Notes: generated by a model not told the origin, from the sequence alone. Counted from the stretch's first letter, positions 35,720-44,858 are shown. The stretch is 64,000 nt of DNA from UBA2136 sp963974105 (GCA_963974105.1 CAXBBG010000005.1:1-64000), one strand, 5' to 3'. Translations and numbers: made by a program.

Positions 35720-36258
35720 TAATTAACGCTCTTTTTGTTCTTTTTATTTAACGCGGCATCAACACTTTTAAGCACTTCATCTGTAATATCAACAGAATCA
35801 GAAGAATAAAGCAGATAACCTTTTGCTAAAACAGCGTCATAGCCTTTCGCTTTAGACATCTCTGTTACAATAAGGTCTACTTCATCACTGATTTGTTTTT
35901 GAATACGCTTATACTCGTGTCCAAGCTCATCATTTACTGTTTGAACTTCGCCTTGACGCTCACGTCCTAGGCGGCGCAATTCAGATTGCTCTTCTAAAAA
36001 CTTATCTTCGCTTAAGATAGATTTTTTCGACTCAAGATCTTCCACACGTTTTTTGAAAGATTCTTCCATTTCCGCAAAACGTTTTTGTGCCGCTTCACTG
36101 CGTTTTTTAAGATCCGCTTGTTTTTCTTGAGCCACTTTTGTGCCGTTCATAACCATTTGCATATCGAGTACGGCAATTTTAACGTCTGCAGCATAAGCGT
36201 TTGCAGAAACAAGTGCAATTGCAGTTAATAGTGCGACTACTTTTGAAATGTTTTTCAT
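35719..36258 (-). CDS. skp: periplasmic chaperone OmpH/Skp
   Basis: Binds unfolded outer-membrane proteins and delivers them to BamA. It is 179 aa. The signal peptide (1-24, cleavage after AYA) is followed by a short beta segment VKIAVLDMQMVMNG and long charged helices (about 50-130) that form the Skp tentacles. It sits directly after bamA and before lpxD, the standard arrangement. Confidence 0.94.
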   Translation of the reverse strand: MKNISKVVALLTAIALVSANAYAADVKIAVLDMQMVMNGTKVAQEKQADLKKRSEAAQKRFAEMEESFKKRVEDLESKKSILSEDKFLEEQSELRRLGRERQGEVQTVNDELGHEYKRIQKQISDEVDLIVTEMSKAKGYDAVLAKGYLLYSSDSVDITDEVLKSVDAALNKKNKKSVN

Positions 36259-36281
36259 TATATTTTCTTATCCTTTATTGA

Positions 36282-38555
36282 TTAAAATCTTGTACCGAAG
36301 CTAAAGCTAAATATTTTAGTTTTATCTTCTTCTGCTTTATTGATAGGCGCTGCAAATTCAAAGCGCAGTGGCCCTAAAGGACTACGCCAGTAAACACCCA
36401 CACCCGCACTTGCACGGTAAGTTCTTGTGTCGAGCACGTTTGCATGTGTTTCTTTAAATTCAGTCACAATACCACCATCTACAAAGGCCACACCATTGAT
36501 ACCCATTTCCTTAAGGCTAGCGCCCATTGGGAAACTTAATTCAACCGTATTTGTGACCATATATTTACCACCCAAGGCATCGTCGTTGTTGGTGTCACGT
36601 GGGCCAATACCAGAGAAGTCGAAACCTCTTAAGCCGTTGTTACCACCAGTTTGGAACATTTCGTAAACAGGTACGCTGTCGTCAAAGTCATACAAAGCAC
36701 CCGCTTCACCTGCAAGTGTAAATACCCAGTCTTTGCGAACTTCATGGTGCCATGAAGCACCTAACTTACCACGTAGATATTGAATATCTGTTCCAAAACC
36801 AGAATATTCGCCCGTTACTGTCGCTTTAAAACCTTTTGTCGGTGTTAGGCGGCTGTCACGCGTGTCATAGGTGAAGGTGTTTGAAATAAACGCTGAGTTT
36901 TTCTTACCTTCTTCATTACGAATAAAGCTTGAAGCGCTTGCGCTAATGTCTGTAATTTCTGTTTCTTTATAACCTACTTGTAAAAACGCGCGTGTGTATT
37001 CTGTAAGCGGTGCGCCAAAACGTAAGCTTGTACCCAGTCGGTGCGTGTCATAAGAAGACTCGTCTTGATAGTCACGCTTTTCATTAAAGACGTCAATACC
37101 AGCACTTAATTCACGGTTTAAGAAATATGGCTCTGTAAAGCCAAAGTTAAAGTCTTGACGACGCCCTGAAATACTCATCGCAAAGTTAAGTTCTTGACCT
37201 TTACCAAGGAAGTTCTTCTCTTTAATTTCAGCACTTGCAAGAGGACCGTCATAGCTAGAAAAACCAGCACCAACGTTAAATTCACCCGTGCTTTGTTCGC
37301 TAACCGTTACATCAATGTCCACACGGTCAGGTACAGCCGTTTCAGCATGCTGCATGTTCACGTTTTCAAAGAAACCAAGATAGTTCAAACGGTCTTTAGA
37401 ACGTGAAAGTTTGCTTGAAGAAAATGCATCACCTTCTGCAAAACGCATTTCACGGCGAATCACATAGTCCCTTGTGCGGTCGTTCCCGCGCACGTTAATG
37501 CGGTTAACGTAAACACGAGGTCCTGGTACAATTTCATAAGTTACGTCAACGGTGCGCCCTGCTTCGTCTTGTCTAAAGTTTGGACGTACATCTAAAAAGG
37601 CAAAGCCTTTATTTCCTAAAATTGTTGTTAATTTTTCAATATCACTTTCAACCAAAGCACCGTTATATGACTTACCTTGCTTCACTTGCAGGTCTTTTAA
37701 AATTTCATTACGGTCAATATCTTCATCAATAGCGTCTAAGCGCACATCAATCTGACCAAAGTCATAAGCGGGGCCTTCATGAATTGTAAATGTAATGTAA
37801 AAACCATCTTTTTCACGAGAAATTTCAGCCACGGCACTAACGACACTAAAGTCAGCATAACCCGATTGAATGTAATGACGGCGTAAAAGTTCTTTATCCA
37901 CCTCTATCAAGCTTGGGTCGTATACGTCTGTCCCACCAAAGAAACGCCACCACTTTGATTCTTTTGTGCGGATAATCGACAAGAGTTCATTATCGCTAAA
38001 ACGGCTGTTACCAATAATACGGATATTCTTAATTTCCGTTTCTTGACCTTCTTCAATTTTATAAATAACGTCAACACGGTTTTGGTCACGTTTAATAAGT
38101 TGAGGCGTTACCGTTGCTAAAAAATAGCCCTTTTGACGGTAATATGAAAGAATTGTTTTCACGTCACGTTGAACTTTAGATGGCGTATAAACCCCGCGCG
38201 ATTTCAATGAAACAACTTCTTCAAAACGCTCTGAAACAACCGCATTATTTCCTTCAAATGCCACTTTGTTGACTAACGGGTTTTCTTCCACGTCCACAAC
38301 AAGTGTGCCTTGCTTCCATGAAACGTCTACGTGGTTAAATAAACCTGTACCATACAATGTTTTAATAATGCGGCTACTGTTTGCAGGGTTATATTCATCA
38401 CCCGATTCAAGGTTAATATAGCTCAGCACTGCTGTATCTTCAACGCGTTCATTGCCCTCAATCACAACGTTTCTAATTTGCTCGGCATTTGCCAAATTTA
38501 CAAATGCAGTACTCGCCAAAGCCCCTGCCAATAGTATAGACGTTTTTTTATTCAT
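36282..38555 (-). CDS. bamA: outer-membrane protein assembly factor BamA
   Basis: Central beta-barrel of the Bam complex. At 757 aa it has a signal peptide (1-24), five POTRA domains (about 26-420; note IRNVVIEGNERVED and YVNRINVRGNDRTRDYVIRREM) and a C-terminal 16-strand barrel. The conserved loop 6 motif appears in NGLRGFDFSGIGPRD (VRGF/I-type), and the protein ends in aromatic Phe (SFGTRF). Its partner BamB is encoded at 55146. Confidence 0.98.
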   Translation of the reverse strand: MNKKTSILLAGALASTAFVNLANAEQIRNVVIEGNERVEDTAVLSYINLESGDEYNPANSSRIIKTLYGTGLFNHVDVSWKQGTLVVDVEENPLVNKVAFEGNNAVVSERFEEVVSLKSRGVYTPSKVQRDVKTILSYYRQKGYFLATVTPQLIKRDQNRVDVIYKIEEGQETEIKNIRIIGNSRFSDNELLSIIRTKESKWWRFFGGTDVYDPSLIEVDKELLRRHYIQSGYADFSVVSAVAEISREKDGFYITFTIHEGPAYDFGQIDVRLDAIDEDIDRNEILKDLQVKQGKSYNGALVESDIEKLTTILGNKGFAFLDVRPNFRQDEAGRTVDVTYEIVPGPRVYVNRINVRGNDRTRDYVIRREMRFAEGDAFSSSKLSRSKDRLNYLGFFENVNMQHAETAVPDRVDIDVTVSEQSTGEFNVGAGFSSYDGPLASAEIKEKNFLGKGQELNFAMSISGRRQDFNFGFTEPYFLNRELSAGIDVFNEKRDYQDESSYDTHRLGTSLRFGAPLTEYTRAFLQVGYKETEITDISASASSFIRNEEGKKNSAFISNTFTYDTRDSRLTPTKGFKATVTGEYSGFGTDIQYLRGKLGASWHHEVRKDWVFTLAGEAGALYDFDDSVPVYEMFQTGGNNGLRGFDFSGIGPRDTNNDDALGGKYMVTNTVELSFPMGASLKEMGINGVAFVDGGIVTEFKETHANVLDTRTYRASAGVGVYWRSPLGPLRFEFAAPINKAEEDKTKIFSFSFGTRF

Positions 38556-38601
38556 TACCCCAAGTCCGTTTCTTAAATTATTATTTAATACTTAATGTTT
38601 A

Positions 38602-39765
38602 TTATTTTTTAACTTCAATTGCCACATCGTCGTCGCTGGTTATTTTATCAAAAACACGTACAATGTCATTACCAATAGCAAGCACCATCAACATCATAAT
38701 AAGCCCTAAACCAACACGGTAGCCCACTTCTTGCGTTTTTTCACCAAGAGGTTTACCACGCAATGCTTCGATAAAGTAAAACAGCAAGTGCCCGCCATCT
38801 AAAACAGGAATTGGGAATAAGTTGATAAGCCCAAGGTTAATGGAAATGATAACCATAAACATCACCAATGAATACCAGCCCTGGCTACCTGCTTTACCTG
38901 CAATTTCTGCAATCATCACAGGGCCACCCACATTTTTTGTAGAAACTGAACCTGTTACGATTTTTCCAATACCACCTAAAATACGCGCGCTTAGGTCATA
39001 TGTTTTTGTTACCCCTAAAACAACAGATTCACCAAGTGTGTGATCCACAATATGTGTGTCACCGTTTGGTGCAACACCAAGGAAAGGTGTGATAACTTTT
39101 TCGCCCATGACGTTCACGCGTTCTTCAACATTTGGTGTCACGTTTAAAGTCACAAGCTGCATGTCACGTTCAACCGTAAAGGTCATTTCGCGCCCTTCGC
39201 TGGCCGCAATTCCAGCTACAACATCGCTCCAAGAAAGAATGCCTTGTCCGTCAATCGTTAAGATAACGTCACCTTCTTGCAAATCAACATTTGCAGCGGC
39301 TGTATCTTCTACAATTTTACCAATTGTAGGGCTACCCACTTCTTCACCGCTGTACATAAGGCCTGTTAGGAAAACAACGGCCAAAATAAAGTTTGCCAAT
39401 GGACCTGCAAAAACAACCCAAATACGTTGCCAAACATTTTTAGCCAAAAAGGCTTGCTTTTTGTCTTTTTCAGATAATTCATCAAGGCTTTCATCGCCAA
39501 ACATTTGAACAAATCCACCCAATGGAATAAGCGCCACCTTCCAGCGTGTGCCGTGCTTATCGTTCCAGCCAAAAAGCTCTTTACCAAAACCAATAGAAAA
39601 TGCTGTAACACGCACACCAACGCTACGTGCAGCGAGGTAGTGTCCCAATTCGTGGAAGAAAACGAGTATACTTAAAACAACAATAAACATAAGCACCATC
39701 CATAGCGTTTCGCCGCCAGGAAGAGATGATACGAAGCCGTTGAGAGACTGAAGAGAAAAATCCAT
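38602..39765 (-). CDS. rseP: site-2 membrane metalloprotease RseP
   Basis: An intramembrane zinc protease that cleaves anti-sigma factors and signal-peptide remnants. At 387 aa it has the HExxH zinc motif in FFHELGHYLAARSVGV and the third ligand region in PVLDGGHLLFYFIEA. One PDZ domain is seen at about 125-215, as in many alphaproteobacterial homologues. AAGGTACC precedes the start. It is the first gene of the bamA-lpx operon here, because cdsA and dxr, which normally precede it, are missing. Confidence 0.96.
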   Translation of the reverse strand: MDFSLQSLNGFVSSLPGGETLWMVLMFIVVLSILVFFHELGHYLAARSVGVRVTAFSIGFGKELFGWNDKHGTRWKVALIPLGGFVQMFGDESLDELSEKDKKQAFLAKNVWQRIWVVFAGPLANFILAVVFLTGLMYSGEEVGSPTIGKIVEDTAAANVDLQEGDVILTIDGQGILSWSDVVAGIAASEGREMTFTVERDMQLVTLNVTPNVEERVNVMGEKVITPFLGVAPNGDTHIVDHTLGESVVLGVTKTYDLSARILGGIGKIVTGSVSTKNVGGPVMIAEIAGKAGSQGWYSLVMFMVIISINLGLINLFPIPVLDGGHLLFYFIEALRGKPLGEKTQEVGYRVGLGLIMMLMVLAIGNDIVRVFDKITSDDDVAIEVKK

Positions 39766-39980
39766 ATTTTTTAGGTACCTTAACTAAATTAGATATATTA
39801 TTTATTTTTATGCCTGCGCAGTATAGAGGAGCATTATCAAAAAAGCAACAATACTCAACCAAAAGGTTTCTTGTTTTTAGTTCCAAATCAACATTGATTG
39901 GTGCATACATTTTTAAGCCTTTGTATCCCTTGTTTTTCAGACCAACACAATGTTAATTTAATTGATTATTTTTTATACAG
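39766..39980 (-). promoter_or_regulatory. promoter region of the rseP-bamA-lpx operon
   Basis: AT-rich DNA of about 215 bp between rseP and the uppS terminator. No gene is supported. In most alphaproteobacteria cdsA and dxr fill this space without a break, so an independent promoter for the downstream operon must lie here. No clear -35/-10 pair stands out. Confidence 0.45.
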
Positions 39981-40022
39981 CTGCAAAAAAAAGCGCCTTA
40001 AATAAGACGCTTAAAAAAAATT
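39981..40022. terminator. terminator after uppS
   Basis: AAGCG (39991-39995) and CGCTT (40008-40012), with inner CTTA/TAAG pairing and one mismatch, are flanked by A(7) and A(8) tracts. On the minus strand it ends in TTTTTTT and closes the pyrH-frr-uppS unit. Confidence 0.75.
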
Positions 40023-40030
40023 ATAAAACT

Positions 40031-40744
40031 TTAAACAAGCCCACCATAACGTCTTTCAACAGTTTCGTTTCTTTGCAAGATAAGGCGTAAATCTTCTACT
40101 GTAAATTCAGGCCAACTCACATCAGAAAACTCTAGTTCACTATATGCACATTGCCATAGAAGAAAATTACTAATACGCTTGTCACCGCCCGTACGAATAA
40201 TAATATCAGGGTCATCTTGTAGGCGGCTATCCAAGTAAGCCGAGAAGAGCGTCTCGTCCAAATCACCTACATAACGCAAACCCTTTTCAACATCGTCTGA
40301 AAATTCTTGTGCCGCACGTATAATTTCATCACGACCGCCATAGTTAACGCAAAAATTGACATTTAATCCTGTGCAATGCACCGTCGCTTCTTCTGCTTTT
40401 TTAATCACATCAATCACGTCAGCTGCAAGTTTACCGTTTAAACTTTTGTCGCCAAAAACACGTAAGCGAATATTACTACTTGCTAGCTTTTCAACCTTGG
40501 ACGTAAAGTAAATTTTAAGGAGGTCCATCAACCCCACAACCTCTTCTTCTGGGCGTTTCCAATTTTCGCTTGAAAAAGCGTAAAAAGTTAAAGTGCCAAT
40601 ACCAAGGCTTGGCGCAGCCTTCACAATCGCTTCAACCGTGTTGGCACCTTGCCTGTGCCCATCAAGACGTTGCAATCCGCGTGCCGTTGCCCAGCGCCCA
40701 TTTCCGTCCATTATAAACGCAATGTGTTTTTTTGAATTTGCCAT
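40031..40744 (-). CDS. uppS: undecaprenyl diphosphate synthase
   Basis: Makes the C55 lipid carrier for peptidoglycan and LPS from IPP and farnesyl diphosphate. At 237 aa it has the catalytic FIMDGNGRWA near the N-terminus, FYAFSSENWKRP, NVNFCVNYGGRDEI and the pyrophosphate-binding RTGGDKRISNFLLWQ (usually RTSGEQRLSNF). AAGGTC precedes the start. frr lies upstream, as usual. Confidence 0.97.
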   Translation of the reverse strand: MANSKKHIAFIMDGNGRWATARGLQRLDGHRQGANTVEAIVKAAPSLGIGTLTFYAFSSENWKRPEEEVVGLMDLLKIYFTSKVEKLASSNIRLRVFGDKSLNGKLAADVIDVIKKAEEATVHCTGLNVNFCVNYGGRDEIIRAAQEFSDDVEKGLRYVGDLDETLFSAYLDSRLQDDPDIIIRTGGDKRISNFLLWQCAYSELEFSDVSWPEFTVEDLRLILQRNETVERRYGGLV

Positions 40745-40853
40745 ACCGACCTTCTTAAATTTAATTAAAATAAAGAGAAGCGCCTCGTTTCATTCAATAA
40801 GTACAGCATATGCCCTACCCTTCAAACAAAACCAAGCGCTTCATAAAGCAGGA

Positions 40854-41411
40854 TTAAACCTGCATAATGTCTTTCTCTTTAGATGCCAAAGTATCATCAA
40901 CCACTTTAACAGCAGTATCCGTTACTTTTTGTACATCTTCACCAAAACGGTGTGCATCGTCTTCACTAATGTCACTATCTTTTTCGGCTTTTTTAATGAT
41001 GTCCATACCATCGCGACGCGCGTTACGAATACTCACACGTGCGTTTTCAGCATATTTACGTGCAACTTTAATAAGGTCTTTACGAGACTCTTCATTCAAC
41101 TCAGGCAAGTTAATGCGAATTGTGTTGCCTTCAGATGAAGGGTTTAAACCTAAACCTGATTCAGAAATTGCTTTTTCTGTTGCCTGCACAAGACCAGCGT
41201 CCCAAACACTAATAGAAAGAGAGCGTGTACCAGAAACTGAAACCGTACCCACCTGTGTTAAAGGCATTTTACTACCATAAGCGTCAACAACAACAGGTGC
41301 TAAAAGGTCAGCACTTGCGCGCCCTGTTCTTAAACCGTTAAATTCTGTTTTAAGGGCGTTAACAGCGCCATCCATACGGGTTGATAAATCAGCTAAAACT
41401 GCATCGATCAT
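40854..41411 (-). CDS. frr: ribosome recycling factor
   Basis: Splits post-termination ribosomes together with EF-G. At 185 aa it is exactly the family length. It shows the three-helix bundle motifs FNGLRTGRASADLL, VDAYGSKMPLTQVGTVSV and the C-terminal NARRDGMDIIKKAEKD. It lies between pyrH and uppS, the standard order. Confidence 0.98.
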   Translation of the reverse strand: MIDAVLADLSTRMDGAVNALKTEFNGLRTGRASADLLAPVVVDAYGSKMPLTQVGTVSVSGTRSLSISVWDAGLVQATEKAISESGLGLNPSSEGNTIRINLPELNEESRKDLIKVARKYAENARVSIRNARRDGMDIIKKAEKDSDISEDDAHRFGEDVQKVTDTAVKVVDDTLASKEKDIMQV

Positions 41412-41516
41412 TTTATTTTCTTTCTCGTTCTATTTAAACTTATTTTCTTATAACTTGAATCTGTCTTTAATTTCAAATTTAAATTTATTTTTCTTTAATG
41501 AAGCTTAAGGGCTTCC

Positions 41517-42233
41517 TTACGCATTTACAAGTGTGCGTTTGGCTTTCCCCGTAATAGCGTTCATCAGGCTACCTTCCCCTTCGATAGAACAAACCATCAA
41601 AGGCATTTTGTGTTCACGGCAAAGGGCAATCGCTGCGCCGTCCATCACCTTTAAATTATCCACCAATATTTCACGGTATGAAATATCACCAAGGTGTACA
41701 GCATCATCAAACTTATTAGGGTCCTTGTCGTAAATACCATCCACTTGGGTGGCTTTAATCAACACATCAGCGTTCAGTTCAATGGCGCGTAGAGCGCCCG
41801 CACTATCTGTTGTGAAGAATGGGTTCCCCGTTCCACCAGCCAAGATAACAATACGCCCCTTTTCCATATGGCGTATCGCACGGCGACGAATATAAGGTTC
41901 GGCAATTGAATTCATTGTCACGGCGGTCATTACCCTCGTGTCTTTGCCTTTTTGTTCGATAATACTTTGTAAAGCTAAAGCATTGATGACCGTTGCCAGC
42001 ATACCCATGCTGTGCGCTTGAGCTTCTACAAACCCAGCAGCGGCCGCTTCTGAACCACGTAAGATATTACCAGCGCCCAACACAACCCCAACTTCAACAC
42101 CCTCTTCATGCAAAGAGATAACTTCGTCTGCAAGGTGTGTAATTTCGGTCATTGAAAGAACACCATTAGAGTTTGGCTTAGCCATGCGCTCGCCAGAAAG
42201 CTTTAACAAAACACGTTTATATGGAATAGACAT
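41517..42233 (-). CDS. pyrH: UMP kinase
   Basis: Phosphorylates UMP to UDP in the cytoplasm. At 238 aa it shows KRVLLKLSGERM at the N-terminus, GVVLGAGNILRG, GGTGNPFFTTDSAG and the C-terminal DGAAIALCREHKMPLMV. I start at ATG 42233 because this fits the family length; ATG 42248, five codons earlier, is possible and neither has an ideal ribosome site. It normally follows tsf, but here a block of plus-strand genes separates them. Confidence 0.96.
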   Translation of the reverse strand: MSIPYKRVLLKLSGERMAKPNSNGVLSMTEITHLADEVISLHEEGVEVGVVLGAGNILRGSEAAAAGFVEAQAHSMGMLATVINALALQSIIEQKGKDTRVMTAVTMNSIAEPYIRRRAIRHMEKGRIVILAGGTGNPFFTTDSAGALRAIELNADVLIKATQVDGIYDKDPNKFDDAVHLGDISYREILVDNLKVMDGAAIALCREHKMPLMVCSIEGEGSLMNAITGKAKRTLVNA

Positions 42234-42408
42234 TGTTTTTATTACCATCCTAAAAATTTATATCCTATATTAAGTAACATAATTCGGGTTTATCTGTAAA
42301 GATTTTAGCCAACAATTGACATTATGGCGCGAACAAGATAAAAATACATTTAAATATATGAATCACTTTCACTTTTCTTTCCTATTTTAAAGGAATAAGG
42401 AGGGCTTT

Positions 42409-42906
42409 ATGCCCCGAGAAAAAACACTCAGGCAACAACTCAATGAAGCCTACAAAACTTATGTTAATTACACTGGACACAACAAAATTACTAAGTCTGA
42501 CCGTGACGTTTACAGTCAAACGATCAACAATGAAACAGGAATAACTCTTTCCAATGCCATTCAATACTTCAAGTGCAAATACATTGAAGTTAAATTTAAA
42601 AATGAAGCTGAAATCTGCTATCAGAACAGCTTAAACTTTCAAGATATAAAAGCTAAAGATGACCTAAGAAAGACCATCCAATCTTTTGAAAAAAAATTAC
42701 AGTCTCTTGGTAAACTCACTTCCAAAGACAAAAAACGCATTAAGGATGCCTTAAAATCCAATAATTACATTGACCTTTCAAAGACAGCGAATCATTACCA
42801 AAAAAAGGTATATGCCGTTCAAAGTCCGTATAAGACAAGTTGTAACGGAAAAGGCGTTCGCAAGAATGAAAATCAAAACACACAACCCTCTAAATGTGAT
42901 AAATGA
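42409..42906 (+). CDS. unknown helical protein, adk-flanking family copy 1
   Basis: A 165-aa, Lys-rich, soluble, predicted all-helical protein. The ribosome site AAGGAGGG is excellent. The segment AIQYFKCKYIEVKF (about 55-68) has a counterpart, YFEAKYIEMKC, in the next gene and a weaker one in the gene at 44145. This suggests a small family around adk. The basic C-terminal tail (NGKGVRKNENQN) is low in complexity. No known domain is recognised. It is the first gene of the plus-strand block between pyrH and tsf and probably shares a transcript with the next gene, 10 bp downstream. Confidence 0.7.
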   Translation: MPREKTLRQQLNEAYKTYVNYTGHNKITKSDRDVYSQTINNETGITLSNAIQYFKCKYIEVKFKNEAEICYQNSLNFQDIKAKDDLRKTIQSFEKKLQSLGKLTSKDKKRIKDALKSNNYIDLSKTANHYQKKVYAVQSPYKTSCNGKGVRKNENQNTQPSKCDK

Positions 42907-42916
42907 GGTACAAAAA

Positions 42917-43339
42917 ATGTCAACACTTCCAACGCCGCAAGAGCTGCTTAATATTTCATACACAAAATATGAAAAACTTAAACTCGCAGCCAATGAATCT
43001 ATCACCGCCTACGATTACGCCATGAAAGTGATTGCAGAAAAATCCGAGGATGAAAACGCTATCCTCAACACCTGCGACTACTTTGAAGCAAAGTACATTG
43101 AAATGAAATGTATCAATCTAAGCGACCAAAAAGAAATCATTAAATTGCTACATTCACGTTTACAAACAGCTTACGACGAACTTTCCTATAAAAATGTGCC
43201 TAAAAAATTAGACACGTACGCCTTTAACTTGGCAATGGGGGGCGAAAACCGTAAACTCATTACAAGCGTTATCCGTCTTTTTGACGGCCAGCGCATTGTC
43301 CAACAATACATAGAAGATATGACCGAAGACGACGGATAA
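42917..43339 (+). CDS. unknown helical protein, adk-flanking family copy 2
   Basis: A 140-aa acidic helical protein. I start at ATG 42917, preceded by GAGGT 7 nt upstream; a 49-codon longer frame overlaps the previous gene and is not supported. NTCDYFEAKYIEMKCINL (about 55-72) aligns with the previous gene's YFKCKYIEVKF core, and the position of a preceding Tyr/Asp-rich helix also matches. It ends just before a strong hairpin at the adk leader. Function unknown; no enzyme motif is visible. Confidence 0.72.
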   Translation: MSTLPTPQELLNISYTKYEKLKLAANESITAYDYAMKVIAEKSEDENAILNTCDYFEAKYIEMKCINLSDQKEIIKLLHSRLQTAYDELSYKNVPKKLDTYAFNLAMGGENRKLITSVIRLFDGQRIVQQYIEDMTEDDG

Positions 43340-43362
43340 ATACCTTCTGTTTTTCAAACCAT

Positions 43363-43402
43363 ACACAAAGCGCCTAAGCGCGCTTTGTGTAAGAGGCTAC
43401 AC
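43363..43402 (+). promoter_or_regulatory. adk leader: two mutually exclusive hairpins
   Basis: An 11-bp perfect stem (43363-43373 with 43380-43390, 6-nt loop) abuts the adk ribosome site AAGAGG (43391-43396). A second stem, GTGTA (43387-43391) with TACAC (43398-43402), would place AGAGG in its loop and uses the same GTGT, so both cannot form fully at once. There is no T-tract after the first stem, so it is not a terminator for the plus strand. Confidence 0.5.
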
Positions 43403-43404
43403 TT

Positions 43405-44100
43405 ATGAATATAATCTTACTAGGCGCACCAGGTGCTGGCAAAGGCACTCAAGCGCAAAAAATACAGCAAAAATTTAACATTCCACAACTTTCAACTGGC
43501 GACATGTTACGCCATGAAATTCACAACAAAACAGAGGCAGGAAAACAGGCTGCAAAACTCATTGATGACGGTAATTTTGTCCCTGACGCCTTAATTCTTC
43601 AGATGATTGAGTCGCGTATATTACAAAACGACTGCGCCAATGGCTTTATTTTAGACGGCTTTCCGCGCAATTTAGCACAATGTCACAGCTTAAAAGCGCT
43701 TTTCCTGAAACATGGGTTAGCAGCACCTTGCGTTATCCACTTAAAGGTAAGCGACAGCACCCTCGCCCACCGCCTAAGTGGACGTCTTTATGCAGAGCAA
43801 AGCAAATGCGTATATCACATCTCTTACAACCCACCGTTAATTGAAGGTATTTGCGACGTATCTGGTGAAAAATTGGTACAGCGTAAAGATGACAAAGCAG
43901 ATGTTATTCAACACCGCCTAAAAATCTACCATGCAGAAACAGCACCTGTTTTTGAGTATTACAAAACGCAGGGGCGTGTTTTTGAACTAGGGGCAGCATC
44001 TATCCACGCTGTTTTCACTCAAATTTGCACCGTATGTGAGATTATCCAAGGCATAAACAACCCTCAAGAAAAAACCTTTAAAAAGACATTAAAGATCTAA
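43405..44100 (+). CDS. adk: adenylate kinase
   Basis: Interconverts 2 ADP with ATP + AMP. At 231 aa it is the long form with a LID domain. It shows the P-loop GAPGAGKGTQAQ, the AMP site LSTGDMLR, LDGFPRNLAQC and the LID region RLSGRLYAEQS...YHISYNPP...QRKDD with non-zinc residues. A C-terminal extension of about 15 residues is unusual. Most alphaproteobacteria carry adk in the ribosomal spc operon; here it stands among small unknown genes, so it is either relocated or a second copy. AAGAGG precedes the start, within a structured leader. Confidence 0.93.
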   Translation: MNIILLGAPGAGKGTQAQKIQQKFNIPQLSTGDMLRHEIHNKTEAGKQAAKLIDDGNFVPDALILQMIESRILQNDCANGFILDGFPRNLAQCHSLKALFLKHGLAAPCVIHLKVSDSTLAHRLSGRLYAEQSKCVYHISYNPPLIEGICDVSGEKLVQRKDDKADVIQHRLKIYHAETAPVFEYYKTQGRVFELGAASIHAVFTQICTVCEIIQGINNPQEKTFKKTLKI

Positions 44101-44144
44101 TTCTTTTAATTTATACGCTTTTTTATATAAGAGGTTAAAAAATT

Positions 44145-44402
44145 ATGTCTAACAATTACAATTTAGTTCAACATTACGAAAAAAACCGTGAGAAGGTTCA
44201 AAGTAGCTACCTACAACTTGAGCCCAACGTGACGGAAAAAGACAAAAAGTACTATCAATTTGTCATGCATGACGAAAGTGCGAATAAAGATCTTTATATG
44301 GATATGGCGCGTATTTATTTTAATGGTCGCCTCAACATTCAAAAGGAAGAAAAACGCATTCAAACATACTCTGAAAAATTTGATGACTTCATTGCAAAAT
44401 AA
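44145..44402 (+). CDS. small helical protein, possible adk-flanking family copy 3
   Basis: An 85-aa soluble, charged, predicted helical protein (EKNREKVQSSYLQ..., KDKKYYQFVMHDE). The stretch MARIYFNGRLNIQKEE may correspond to the YF-x-x-KYIE core of the genes at 42409 and 42917, but similarity is weak. AAGAGG lies upstream at good spacing, and a perfect terminator follows the stop. It is probably co-transcribed with adk, 44 bp away. Function unknown. Confidence 0.65.
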   Translation: MSNNYNLVQHYEKNREKVQSSYLQLEPNVTEKDKKYYQFVMHDESANKDLYMDMARIYFNGRLNIQKEEKRIQTYSEKFDDFIAK

Positions 44403-44413
44403 CCCCTCGAAAC

Positions 44414-44449
44414 CCAAAAACACCCTTCATTTTGAAGGGTGTTTTTTTA
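44414..44449. terminator. terminator after adk unit
   Basis: CACCCTTC (44421-44428) pairs with GAAGGGTG (44434-44441) around a 5-nt loop, with A(5) before and T(7) after. Confidence 0.9.
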
Positions 44450-44555
44450 TGCCATCGCTTGACATAATTTATATTTAAGCCTATAACCAGCAATCTAATA
44501 TACACACCTATTCTTTTCATAAGGCACATATGCCTACCACCCCCAAGGAATTTTT

Positions 44556-44858
44556 ATGCCAATCACAAGTATTAGCCGTTACCCTAAACAACGTCTTATT
44601 CTGATATGGTTTTTAACACTTACAAACTTTATTGTGACCACGGTAACACTCAACACACCTTTTAATCTTACCGTCTACACAACATTTATAATGATATCTA
44701 CTTTACTGGCTTGTCTTGTTATTTTGGCTATTCCGCAAGAAAGGTCCTCTAAAATATCCCCTTCTAAAAAGCGTATTAACATACCCGTTTTAATTTGCTT
44801 ATTGCTCAGCATCGGCAATCTTTGCCACATTATAAAAAGCTTACCCACAAACCTTTAA
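44556..44858 (+). CDS. small three-helix membrane protein, unknown
   Basis: A 100-aa protein with hydrophobic segments at about 13-32, 38-60 and 75-92 and a Lys/Ser-rich cytoplasmic loop between the last two. AAGGAATTTTT precedes the start, a fair ribosome site. It is followed after 28 bp by another small membrane protein in the same direction. No family is recognised; the pair could form a small complex, but that is only inferred from adjacency. Confidence 0.55.
   Translation: MPITSISRYPKQRLILIWFLTLTNFIVTTVTLNTPFNLTVYTTFIMISTLLACLVILAIPQERSSKISPSKKRINIPVLICLLLSIGNLCHIIKSLPTNL

Noticed and set aside
40777..40841. GAAGCGC...GCGCTTC inverted repeat between frr and uppS
   Set aside because: The loop is about 50 nt and the surrounding U-tract is weak, so chance pairing is likely.
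43405..44100. adk as part of a mobile element
   Set aside because: No integrase, transposase, terminal repeats or phage genes are present in the island; transfer remains only a guess.
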